Source: Spirogloea muscicola (taxonomy: Eukaryota; Streptophyta; Zygnematophyceae; Spirogloeales; Spirogloeaceae). Taken from it: DNA of 35,028 nt. The DNA is taken from NCBI GenBank assembly GCA_009602725.1, contig WELB01000088.1, forward strand, positions 541,982 through 577,009. The letters run 5' to 3'. The position numbers and the translations under genes are program-made. Position 1 is the stretch's first letter; the number at the start of each line of letters is the position of its first letter. Below the pieces are notes generated by a model that saw only the letters and a list, made by a program, of their open reading frames with translations, was not told the origin of the DNA and made no database searches. Below, piece by piece: positions 21,286-28,695 of this stretch.

Positions 21286-21571
21286 CTGTCGGATTTGAGG
21301 CTCCTCACTCGTAAGTACCGAGTGGTCCATCCTCCCCCCGTTCTGACATAGCTTCTTCAGGCCCCTTCGTAGCTGCTAAGAGGAAGTGGCACTCCCAATA
21401 GGGGCAAGGGCTGTGAAAAGCCAGCCCAAAAAAGAAGTCAAAGGTTCGAAGGGGCCAAAGAATACTTAGCAGCTACGAAGGGGCAAGAAGAAAGGGCCTG
21501 AAGAAGCTATGGCAGTACGGGGGGAGGATGGACCACTCAGTAGTTACGAGTGAGGAACCGCAAATCCGCTG
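21286..21571. repeat. Large inverted repeat, ~95-bp arms
   Basis: Arm 1 (about 21286-21380) and arm 2 (about 21465-21571) are reverse complements with a few mismatches and one 10-12-nt indel. A spacer of about 84 bp itself holds a tail hairpin module. The arms include part of the C-terminal coding block (SDLRLLTRKY on plus). It looks like two copies of the same fragment inserted head to head. Confidence 0.8.
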
Positions 21572-21831
21572 AGCATTTTTGGCCCCTTCAAACCTTTGTC
21601 AGTTCTTTTCGGGCTGGCTTTTCACAGCCCTTGCCCCCATTGCACTTTCTCCAGTGGGAGTGCCACTTCTCTCCTCAGCCCCTCCTCTGTGGGCGAGCAC
21701 TTTCTTCACAGCTACTGCTCTGGACGCGCCCTTTCAAAAGAAAGCGCGGCCAGATTGAATGGTGGCTGGGAAAGGCCAGCCCAAAGGAATGGACAAGGTC
21801 TGAAGGAGCCGGAGTGCGAAGGACTAGGACT

Positions 21832-21983
21832 GCTTAGCAGGGGTACTGAGTGATTCGTAGCTGCATTGTGTCTCAGTGTGCTTGTTTTTCTTAGCGCTTC
21901 CCCTGGCCCCCTTCTCGTTCTCTGTTCATTCTTTTTTGGGCTGGCTTTTCCAGCCCCTATCCTCAGTGGGCGAGCACTCTCTT
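21832..21983 (+). mobile_element. 152-bp 5'-truncated element B insertion
   Basis: Begins at the last codons of the element B ORF (GCTTAGCAGGGGTACTGA). It then has the full B 3' UTR with the CTGGCCCCCTTCTCG block, the hairpin at 21938-21956 and the terminus GGGCGAGCACTCTCTT. It interrupts a minus-oriented tail that is uninterrupted at about 20270-20305. The flanks are CTAGGACT (21824-21831) and CTAGTCCT (21984-21991), an 8-bp putative target-site duplication with two differences. Confidence 0.75.
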
Positions 21984-22012
21984 CTAGTCCTAAGACATCA
22001 GCCAGGGAACGC

Positions 22013-22101
22013 TCAGTAACCTCTAGTCAGGAGATGCAAGTCTGAGTAGCAAGCCTGCGGAAAGACGTCGCCCTGACGGAAGCCGGAGGCCGCCGCCAAA
22101 G
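22013..22101 (-). mobile_element. Element C-terminal fragment interrupted by an element B copy
   Basis: The minus strand reads AAASGFRQGDVFPQ, then SDLHLLTRGY and a stop. Immediately upstream on that strand lies the 3' end of the B copy at 22102. The order suggests that B landed inside this older copy. I could not find the other half or a target-site duplication. Confidence 0.6.
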
Positions 22102-22470
22102 AAGAAAGTGCTCGCCCATTGAGAATAGGGGCTGGAACAACCAGCCCGAAAAGGAATGAACAGAGTACGAGAAGGGGGCCAGGGGAAGCGCTAAGAAACA
22201 GAAACAAAGCAGCTACGAGACACTCAGTAACCCCTGCTAAGCAGCCGCAGATCAGAGATGCTGGGCTCCTGGAAGTGGGTCCCCTGGCCAGAGCCAAAGC
22301 TCGGCCTGCGCGCAAGTGAACTGCGAAGGCAAGGGACCGCTGCATCGAGATGGCCAAACGCATTCGGAAGACTTGAGCGAGGGACCCGGCGATATTGAAG
22401 CCGGGCTGCTCGCCCTGCTGCCCGAGGCGGCGGGCCGCTGCACGCCGCGCAAGGCGGTGAGGCAAGTCAA
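22102..22470 (-). mobile_element. Element B copy, 5'-truncated
   Basis: On the minus strand it carries LARRAAARR, then AGSLAQVFRMRLAISMQRSL and HLRAGRAL, parallel to element B at 27133. The B 3' UTR follows, with the hairpin at 22129-22147, and it ends GCGAGCACTTTCTT at 22102. The last coding part has shifted frame relative to the 27-kb copy. Confidence 0.75.
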
Positions 22471-22530
22471 GCGAACTGTGAACCTTGTCTATTCTTTTCT
22501 GAGCTGGCATTTCACAGCCTCCCGTTCCCT

Positions 22531-23868
22531 TTGCGGACTGTACCCCCCACCACGGCACTAAACGCCATCTACTCTACCGTGGACTCCAGACTCCAACAGG
22601 CTCTTCACGGCCTGGTGGACCATCCCAATTTGTCCGCCACGCCGGCTGCCATCCTCCAGTGTACCCTTCCTACCAGCATAGGCGGCCTTGGGTGCCGTCC
22701 ACTGGCTCGCCTGTCCCAAGCAGCTCACCTGGGTTGCTGGGCCCAAGTGGCCTCCACCATCTCCAGTCGCTTCATCCTGAGGGGCCAGGCTGTTTTAGCA
22801 CCCGCTATAGCGGGTGTTGCAACAGGGACCAGGCCCTTCCAGCTTTCCCTAACCGCAGCACTGCATGACCTCTCGTGCTCCCTACCAACACTTGCCGAGG
22901 GTCATGCAGATTTTGCGGCATGGGCACGCTGTTCCGATAGGAAAGCGCAGGCTCACTACACACACGCTGCGGACGTGCAGGCCGCCTCCGACTTGAAGGG
23001 ACTGCTCAAGGACGATAGACGTGGCCTTACCCGGCTCCTTTCAATCGGCTCCCCGGGCGCGTCGGAGTGGCTAAACGCTCTGCCGATCTACGAGTCCCTT
23101 CGGCTTTCTGACAACCTTTTCCGCACGGCGCTCCACCACCACCTTGGCCTCCCCCCCCCTTGCTTGGCTGGCATCCGCCAGTGCGAGTGTGGCCACATTG
23201 CCGACGACAAGCTCGCCTTAGCTTCGCACATGCTGAGGTGTGTTGAGGGGGGTGAGCGCATTGCCTCCCACGACCTACTAAGGGATACCATGTTTGGCAT
23301 TGTGCGAGAGGCGGGATATCATCCGGCGATGGAGGTGTCTGGGATCATGCCAATCTCCTCAAGGCGCGGCAAGCCATACGTGCGGCGTCTGGACGTGGTC
23401 GCTACCCCGCGGGGCGGTGGGCCTCGTCTGCTCTTGGACGTGGTACTGATCGACGCATACAAGGCTGGCGCACCAACGTCAACCGTGTCTGGCTGGGCCA
23501 CGTCCAGCGCGGAGCGCAAGAAGGAGCGGCACTACCATGATCATCCTCGAGGGGACCATCTTTACCCGTGTGCCATGGATATCTATGGAGGCTACGGCGT
23601 GAAATGGTCCTCCCTGATCCAGCATCTGGCCCGGCTGGTTGATGCGCGTCGTCGAAGTCGGGGGGGCAGCTTGGGCCACTCCAGCATTCCGCAGGCCTTA
23701 GTTGCATTTTATAGAATGCGGCTCTCGCTTAGTTTGCAGCGCTCGCAAGCATTGGCTCTTCATCAACGTGCAGGGCGCGCTCTAAGTCAGGCCTCCAGCT
23801 TTCGTGGCGGCGCTCCAGCTCCCCAAGTTAGCTTGTCAGATTTGTTTGTGCTCACCCGTGGGTACTAA
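22531..23868 (+). CDS. Retroelement (element A) C-terminal ORF: post-RT region, CCHC finger, endonuclease-like domain
   Basis: A 445-codon frame without an ATG at its 5' end (it opens with TTG), so it is a 5'-truncated insertion lacking the reverse transcriptase. The N-terminal part (LPTSIGGLGCRPLARLSQAA) resembles the stretch following the RT domain in LINE proteins. Residues about 217-237 hold C-x-C-x12-H-x3-C (CECGHIADDK..HMLRC). Then come SHDLLRD and a region with RRLDVVATP and LLLDVVLIDAYK (about 283-312), which fits the acidic residues of a PD-(D/E)xK restriction-like endonuclease, as in early-branching LINEs. The C-terminus is helical, basic and ends SDLFVLTRGY. Of the copies in this window it is the best preserved. 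The family assignment comes from motif order and is not a database match. Confidence 0.65.
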   Translation: MRTVPPTTALNAIYSTVDSRLQQALHGLVDHPNLSATPAAILQCTLPTSIGGLGCRPLARLSQAAHLGCWAQVASTISSRFILRGQAVLAPAIAGVATGTRPFQLSLTAALHDLSCSLPTLAEGHADFAAWARCSDRKAQAHYTHAADVQAASDLKGLLKDDRRGLTRLLSIGSPGASEWLNALPIYESLRLSDNLFRTALHHHLGLPPPCLAGIRQCECGHIADDKLALASHMLRCVEGGERIASHDLLRDTMFGIVREAGYHPAMEVSGIMPISSRRGKPYVRRLDVVATPRGGGPRLLLDVVLIDAYKAGAPTSTVSGWATSSAERKKERHYHDHPRGDHLYPCAMDIYGGYGVKWSSLIQHLARLVDARRRSRGGSLGHSSIPQALVAFYRMRLSLSLQRSQALALHQRAGRALSQASSFRGGAPAPQVSLSDLFVLTRGY

Positions 23869-24010
23869 TGTCATCTTAGGTACCTTAGATTAGGTCTCCG
23901 TATTATGTAGCATTGTTTAGTCTGCACTCGACTCTGCCTGAACAATGTATTGGCTTGAATTGGCCTCCCTTTCAATTCATGCGCCCCGCGCGCCTTCTCT
24001 CTCTTTGGAA
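23869..24010 (+). mobile_element. 3' tail of the element A copy at 22531
   Basis: It directly follows the stop codon. The blocks in order are TACTAATGTCATCTTAGG, GGTCTCCGTATTATGTAGC, CTCTGCCTGAACAATGTA, TTGAATTGGCCTCC and CATGCGCCCCGCGCGCCTTC. The same order recurs in the other A tails. There is no poly(A) run. Confidence 0.75.
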
Positions 24011-24500
24011 GAGCTCACTTTCTGAACGGGAGTGGCTGCAAGCGAGACGGGGGCTGGCGGGCCAGGCCAGGAAAGCGGGACGGCAGCGGGGCGCAAAGGA
24101 AACAGCTTTCAATGTAAGGCAGTCAGAAGAGATGGCCGCGAGATGGCCAGCTCAAAGGAGTGTTGTACATACAGAACTGCCCGGCGCGGGGCCCGCCGAG
24201 GTGCTGCTGGGGGACAGGCGCCACGCCGGGCACGGCCTTGACCACTTATCCGCCGTGTCGGGGCCGCTGCCACCCGGCGGCCGGGCGACGGCGCCAGGCC
24301 CTGCCACGCGGCGTCGGAGGAGTGACCATTCGTGGCACACTGACCGATATGTGGATGGCCCACTCACATGTCATGTCTAGTCATACAACAGTACATCACC
24401 AGGTGGCGGCAACGTTGCGCAGGTTGCCAGCCCCGCCAAATTCGGGGAGCCGGCTTCGTCTTGCGGCAGCCAACCCCGGCGCTTTTGAGGGCCCTTTCCT
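24011..24500. other. GC-rich stretch with no recognised gene
   Basis: The plus frame 23913-24380 and several minus frames are open, but compositions are Arg/Ala/Gly/Pro-rich and no family motif appears. It may be the body of another element or host DNA between insertions. Confidence 0.4.
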
Positions 24501-24564
24501 TTCCCCTGCTTTCGGAGTTCGGGAGAGCCACTTTCCCATCTTGTCCACTTTTCTCTTTGGGCTC

Positions 24565-24646
24565 CCTGGCCCCCTTCTCGTACTCTGTTCATTCTTTTTC
24601 GGGCTGGTTGTTCCAGCCCCTATTCTCAATGGGCGAGCACTTTCTT
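24565..24646 (+). mobile_element. 82-bp element B insertion with a 17-bp target-site duplication
   Basis: It comprises only the end of the B 3' UTR: CCTGGCCCCCTTCTCG, the hairpin at 24601-24619, CTCAATGGGCGAGCAC and TTTCTT. The flanks CTTTTCTCTTTGGGCTC at 24548-24564 and 24647-24663 are identical over 17 bp. This is the clearest evidence in the window for the B 3' boundary and for insertion by target-primed reverse transcription. Confidence 0.88.
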
Positions 24647-24864
24647 CTTTTCTCTTTGGGCTCACCTTGTCCATGCTTCTCTGACCGGCACTTGCCGACT
24701 AGAGGTTGCTGAGCGTCCAGTCGCAGAGAAGTGAGCTCTTCGAAAGGGGGCGAGGGCTGTGAAAGAAAAGTGAACTCTTCCAATTCCATGTGCACTGCAC
24801 GCCTTTCTTCTTTCCTTAGAATGGAAGAGCTGCTCCCAGTTGGGCTGGCCTTTCACAGAAAAGA

Positions 24865-24925
24865 GAAGGTGCTCGCCCATTGAGAAGAGGGGCTGGCAAA
24901 GCCAACCCAAAAAGAATGGACAATG
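24865..24925 (-). mobile_element. Element tail module with hairpin
   Basis: On the minus strand it reads GGGTTGGC-TTT-GCCAGCCCC, then CTCAATGGGCGAGCACCTTC. The C-to-T change in the left arm converts a C-G pair to a U-G wobble in the sense RNA, so the stem is kept. Confidence 0.65.
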
Positions 24926-25014
24926 TTCAAAGCCAAAGAAAGAGGTGCTGAAAAAGGACTACACTACAAAGTGCAAGATGGTGCAGAGGGAGATGCAGAT
25001 GGCTGCTCAGTATC

Positions 25015-25085
25015 CACGAGTGAGCAACAGCAGATCAGAGTAACTCGGAGCAGGAGAAGCGGCACTTTGCCGAGACCCGGAAGCA
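25015..25085 (-). mobile_element. Short element C-terminal codon block
   Basis: The minus strand of CACGAGTGAGCAACAGCAGA encodes SDLLLLTRG-like codons as in the other element ends, followed by degenerate tail sequence. It is a relic. Confidence 0.45.
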
Positions 25086-25684
25086 GCAGCCAAAGCACGG
25101 CCAGCCCGCCAGCCCTTGCCCCCCCCTTGAGGAAGAGCTTCCATCCTTCACAGCCGTCGCCCCATGTACTGAAGAACATCGTATGTGGGCTGGCCTGTCA
25201 CAATCGTTGTCCTATTTAGAAGCGCTTTTCTCGTCAAACAACAGAAGCTCTTCCAGGGACGGTGGCTGTGAAACGAGAAGTAGGCTCTTTTAAAGGGGCG
25301 AAAGCTGTGGAACAAAGAGCTCTTCTCAAGTAAGGCGATGGCTGTAAGAGGCCAACCCAAAAAGTATGAAAGGGCAGGAAAGTGCAAAACTACGATGATA
25401 TCCCATGACTTACACGGATGGGCGCTCATCAACCTCTAGTCAAGTAAACAGAGGGCGGGAGATAGTTGCGGTGAAAGGCCAGCCCCGAAAGGTTGACCAA
25501 GTGAAGGAGGAAGTTGCTGCAGAGAAAGCGCGGCCAGATTGACTACAGAGAAGCACTGCGTCCATCCTCCAGACCGCTATGGTGGCGGTCGGACTGCCTA
25601 GCGTGGTGCTTGCGTAGCCAGCCACTTGGGGCAATATCGTCTCCTGAATGGAGGAGGCGACCAGAGGCCAGCCACTCATGATAG

Positions 25685-25708
25685 AAGAAGGGCTCGCCCA
25701 TTGAGAAT
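25685..25708 (-). mobile_element. 24-bp element B terminus flanked by a 7-bp duplication
   Basis: The minus strand reads ATTCTCAATGGGCGAGCC, then CTTCTT, which is just the last 24 nt of element B with one change. ATGATAG at 25678-25684 and 25709-25715 is an exact 7-bp direct repeat. It looks like an extreme 5'-truncated insertion. Confidence 0.6.
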
Positions 25709-25844
25709 ATGATAGCAGACCAAGCACCGCCAGCTCCGGGACGGGCACAACCGGGGCATACAGCTGGCGCCCCGCCACGACGACCCTGCCACCTCGTTCC
25801 TTTGTTTTGGTATCGGGTTGAATTGTTATTCTACTTGCACCGCG

Positions 25845-26165
25845 TGTTTAGGTCTTCAGCTCTTTAGTTTAGGTCTTTAGTTTAGGTCTCCGTATTATGT
25901 AGCCTTGTTTAGTTGCACTAGAGTCTGCCTAAACAATGTATTTGATTTGAATTGGCTTCCCTTTCATTTCATGCGCCCCGCACGCCTTCTCTCTTCTCTG
26001 TCTTTGGGCTGGCTTTCACAGCCATCGCCCCTTATCTATGAGTTTCTTTCCTCACTCATTTATCAGCGTGCTGGTGCGCACATGCGAGGCCACTGGCTCC
26101 CATGGCAGTGCTCTTGCTCTGCAAATTAGCCTGTGAATCTGTATGTGCTCACTTGTGGTAAAAGG
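25845..26165 (+). mobile_element. Element A tail followed by another degenerate element end
   Basis: The tail blocks are in order: GTCTCCGTATTATGTAGC, then the CTGCCTAAACAATGTA block and the CATGCGCCCCGCACGCC block. They are followed by a GGGCTGGCTTTCACAGCC module near 26007. A decayed C-terminal block lies at about 26065-26160 (CAGCGTGCTGGTGCG, then CTGTATGTGCTCACTTGTGG). Repeated GTTTAGGTC units precede the tail at 25848-25888. Confidence 0.65.
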
Positions 26166-26770
26166 TGCATGTTGCACATGCCATGAATGGGAGGTCACAT
26201 CAAGCCAATTCATAGTCAAAGCAGAAGCTGATGCAAAGGTTGGGGCTACGCGAAGCGAGCATTGTATACTTAGTGGGATTAAGGTAACAGAGTGAACGCC
26301 GCCTGAATGGGATTCTTCAGTCGTGGCACTAGAGTCCCCCCTCGGGCTGTGCATTCGCCCTGTTTCTTTAGCCCCTCGTCCTTAGCCTATGGCTTCGCCT
26401 TGTGGTGCCCCAAACTTTTGCACTAGCCAAATGCCTAGAAGATGTAAGGCAATGGCTGTGAGAGGCCAGCCAAAAGGAATGAACAAGGTCTGACAGGGTC
26501 GGGAGGCGCAAAGACCTGAACAGTAAGTACTGTCTCTCGGCTTGGCCTCCCTTCAATTGATGTGCACTGCGAGACTTCTCTCTTTCACTTCTCTCTTTCA
26601 CAGCCACCGCCTCGTCATAAGAAAGAGGCGCTCCTGTCACTACTATCATCGAAGGGCTGGCCATTTGCAGCCATGGCCCCCCTTCTGGACAACTCATTGG
26701 CTTGAAGCTTGAAGTTGGCCACCCTGTGATTTCATGCTCACCGCGCCTTTCCATTTTCTGGACAAGCGTT
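26166..26770. other. Mixed unique and repeat-derived DNA
   Basis: No gene is recognised. Modules with GGCTGTGAGAGGCCAGCC (near 26454, minus sense) and GGGCTGGCCATTTGCAGCC (near 26656, plus) are present, plus a decayed tail block near 26550. Confidence 0.45.
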
Positions 26771-26774
26771 CTTT

Positions 26775-27121
26775 TCTTTGAATTGGCCTCCCTTTCAATT
26801 CATGCGCCCCGCGCGCCTTCTCTCTTCTCCCACGCCAGCCCCACGCAATCGGCTTGGCCCCGCATGCCCCCGCACTCTACCCCACCATCCGCCGTCGGCT
26901 CCGCGACGACCACGCGCTCTCACGCGCCGTACGCTCGCTCCGCCGCTTGGCGCCGCCAGCCCCGTTGTTGCGCAGCGGCCGGCTGGCCCTGTTCCCCGTC
27001 GCATTTCGGCACTAGCAGACCTTGTTTGTACGTTCCTTCAATCATTTGGGCTCCAGCTCCCCAAGTCAGCTTGTCGGATTTGTTTGTGCTCATCCGTGGG
27101 TACTGATGTCACCTTAGGCAC
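26775..27121 (+). mobile_element. Element A tail fragment, GC-rich insert, and an element A ORF end
   Basis: An A tail block (TTGAATTGGCCTCCC .. CGCGCGCCTTCTC) at 26779-26826 is followed by about 180 bp of GC-rich sequence. Then comes the extreme end of an A ORF (APQVSLSDLFVLIRGY, stop at 27104-27106) with its tail starting ACTGATGTCACCTTAGG. This tail is split by the B element that follows and resumes at 27776. Confidence 0.7.
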
Positions 27122-27132
27122 CTTGGTTTCGG

Positions 27133-27764
27133 CACAGGGCCGACGGTCTCCATGCCAGGCGTGTAGACCTGGTGGCCACCCGACAGGCCGGCGGGCCACG
27201 TCTTCTCCTGGACGTGGTGACTACTGATGCCTATGACCGCTCACACCCAGCCAAATGTGCCACCACGGCTGGGTATGCGGTCGCCTGCGCTGCTCGGGCC
27301 AAAGAGCTGAAGTACGCGGATCATCCGCGGGAAGACGAGTTCTTCCCGTTGGCCATCGACACACATGGGGCGCTGGGCGCTCGGTGGCTCGAGCTGCTCA
27401 CCCAGCTCGCCCGCCACACCATCGCCCGGCGCTTCCATGGGGAGCCGGTTGACTTCCCTGCAGCCGGGTCGCTGGCGCAAGTGTATCGAATGCGCCTGGC
27501 CGTCTCGCTGCAGAGGTCCATGGCCCGGGCGCTGCACCTTCGTGCCGGCAGAGCCCTCGCTGCTGCCTCTGGCTCTGGCCAGGGGACCCACTTCCAGGAG
27601 CCCAGCATCTCTGATCTGCGGCTGCTTAGCAGGGGTTACTGAGTGTCTCGTAGCAGCTTTGTTTCTGTTACTTAGCGCTTCCCCTGGCCCCCTTCTCGTA
27701 CTCTGTTCATTCTTTTTCGGGCTGGTTATTCCAGCCCCTATTCTCAATGGGCGAGCACTTTCTT
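27133..27764 (+). mobile_element. Element B copy, 632 bp, nested in an element A tail with an 11-bp duplication
   Basis: Flanks CTTGGTTTCGG at 27122-27132 and 27765-27775 are identical. The interrupted A tail reads on across the insertion (CACCTTGG ... TTTCGGTTTCCGTATTATG). The insert is 5'-truncated within the endonuclease-like domain: the frame from about 27136 to 27642 reads RRVDLVATR, GGPRLLLDVVTTDAY, then SLAQVYRMRLAVSLQRS and SDLRLLSRGY. The 3' UTR has the CTGGCCCCCTTCTCG block, the hairpin at 27719-27737 and the terminus GCGAGCACTTTCTT. B is clearly diverged from A in protein sequence and tail. Confidence 0.88.
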
Positions 27765-27775
27765 CTTGGTTTCGG

Positions 27776-27965
27776 TTTCCGTATTATGTAGCCCCTCGTC
27801 CTTTGTTGTTTCTTTTTTGGGCTGGCTTTTCCTATTCTCAATGGGCGAGCACTTTCTCTGTTTAGTTGGCCCTAGACTCTGCCTGAACAATGTACCGGCT
27901 TGAATTGGCCTCCATTTCATTTCATGCGCCCCGCGCGCCTTCTCTCTTTGGGCTGGCTTCTCAGA
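27776..27965 (+). mobile_element. Remainder of the interrupted element A tail, with a second small insert
   Basis: It continues with TTTCCGTATTATGTAGC, then about 70 bp containing a B-like module (GGGCTGGCTTTTCC, CTCAATGGGCGAGCACTTTC). It resumes with TGTTTAGTTGGCCCTAGACT, the CTGCCTGAACAATGTA core and the CATGCGCCCCGCGCGCC block. The small insert has lost the right arm of its hairpin and shows no clear target-site duplication. Confidence 0.7.
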
Positions 27966-28695
27966 GCCATTTCTTTCTGAGCCATATTTGCCTTCCAGTA
28001 GAAGCGAGCTGGTCATCGAGGCTAATTCGCGCCACTGCGCTGTCGGGCCACTGGCGCCGCCGCTCCGGCAGCTCGCCGCCGCGCCGCCGCGCCGCCGCAG
28101 CTTCCGCCCATTCCACCCCCACCACTCCCAACGACCGCCGCCCGCACGCTGGCGCCCTTGCCGCCCCCCGCCTCGCGCTCCCCTACGCCCGCGGGACGCC
28201 ATGTCCCGAGCCCCCAGGCCTCTCTCCTGCCCGTGAGCTCGCGCCCGGCCTGGCCTGCTTCGGGAGCCTCGTGACGCTTACTTACTCTCCGGATGCAAAG
28301 CACGGCTACGCAGGACGCTGCCTCCTCAGCAGAATCTCGCTGCGTGCCAGACTTTCCGAGCGCAATGTCATGAATGTGCTGCCTTGGCCCTGCCTTGCTT
28401 AAATGCACAGGAATACGGGCTCAGCAGCCTCATCGAGGTCTCTGCAATCCTCCTCAGTCCTTTTGAGCGGAGCTTGATGTGTGCACCTAGCAGTGCGTCA
28501 TGCGTGTGAAGCAGGCACAGCAGGCACAGTAGATACTGCAGCAGCTGAGAGCTCCTACCATCTTGCCAGATCCCCGTAGTCAACTGGTCTACCTGCTCGC
28601 CAAGGTCTAATGGAGCACAGAGAGGAATAATCTTCTACTATTTCCCCTACGCCAGATTGACAGTGCCTGCAGCAGGCAGCCTGCCTGGCAGGGTG
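27966..28695. other. GC-rich island and 5' flank of the methyltransferase-like gene
   Basis: 28020-28210 is very GC-rich (repeated CGCCGC). The rest to 28695 probably contains the promoter and leader of the next gene. No other gene is recognised. Confidence 0.45.

Noticed and set aside
21286-21571. Terminal inverted repeats of a DNA transposon
   Set aside because: The arms contain retroelement C-terminal codons and tail modules, and I saw no target-site duplication around the pair. Two opposed fragments explain it.
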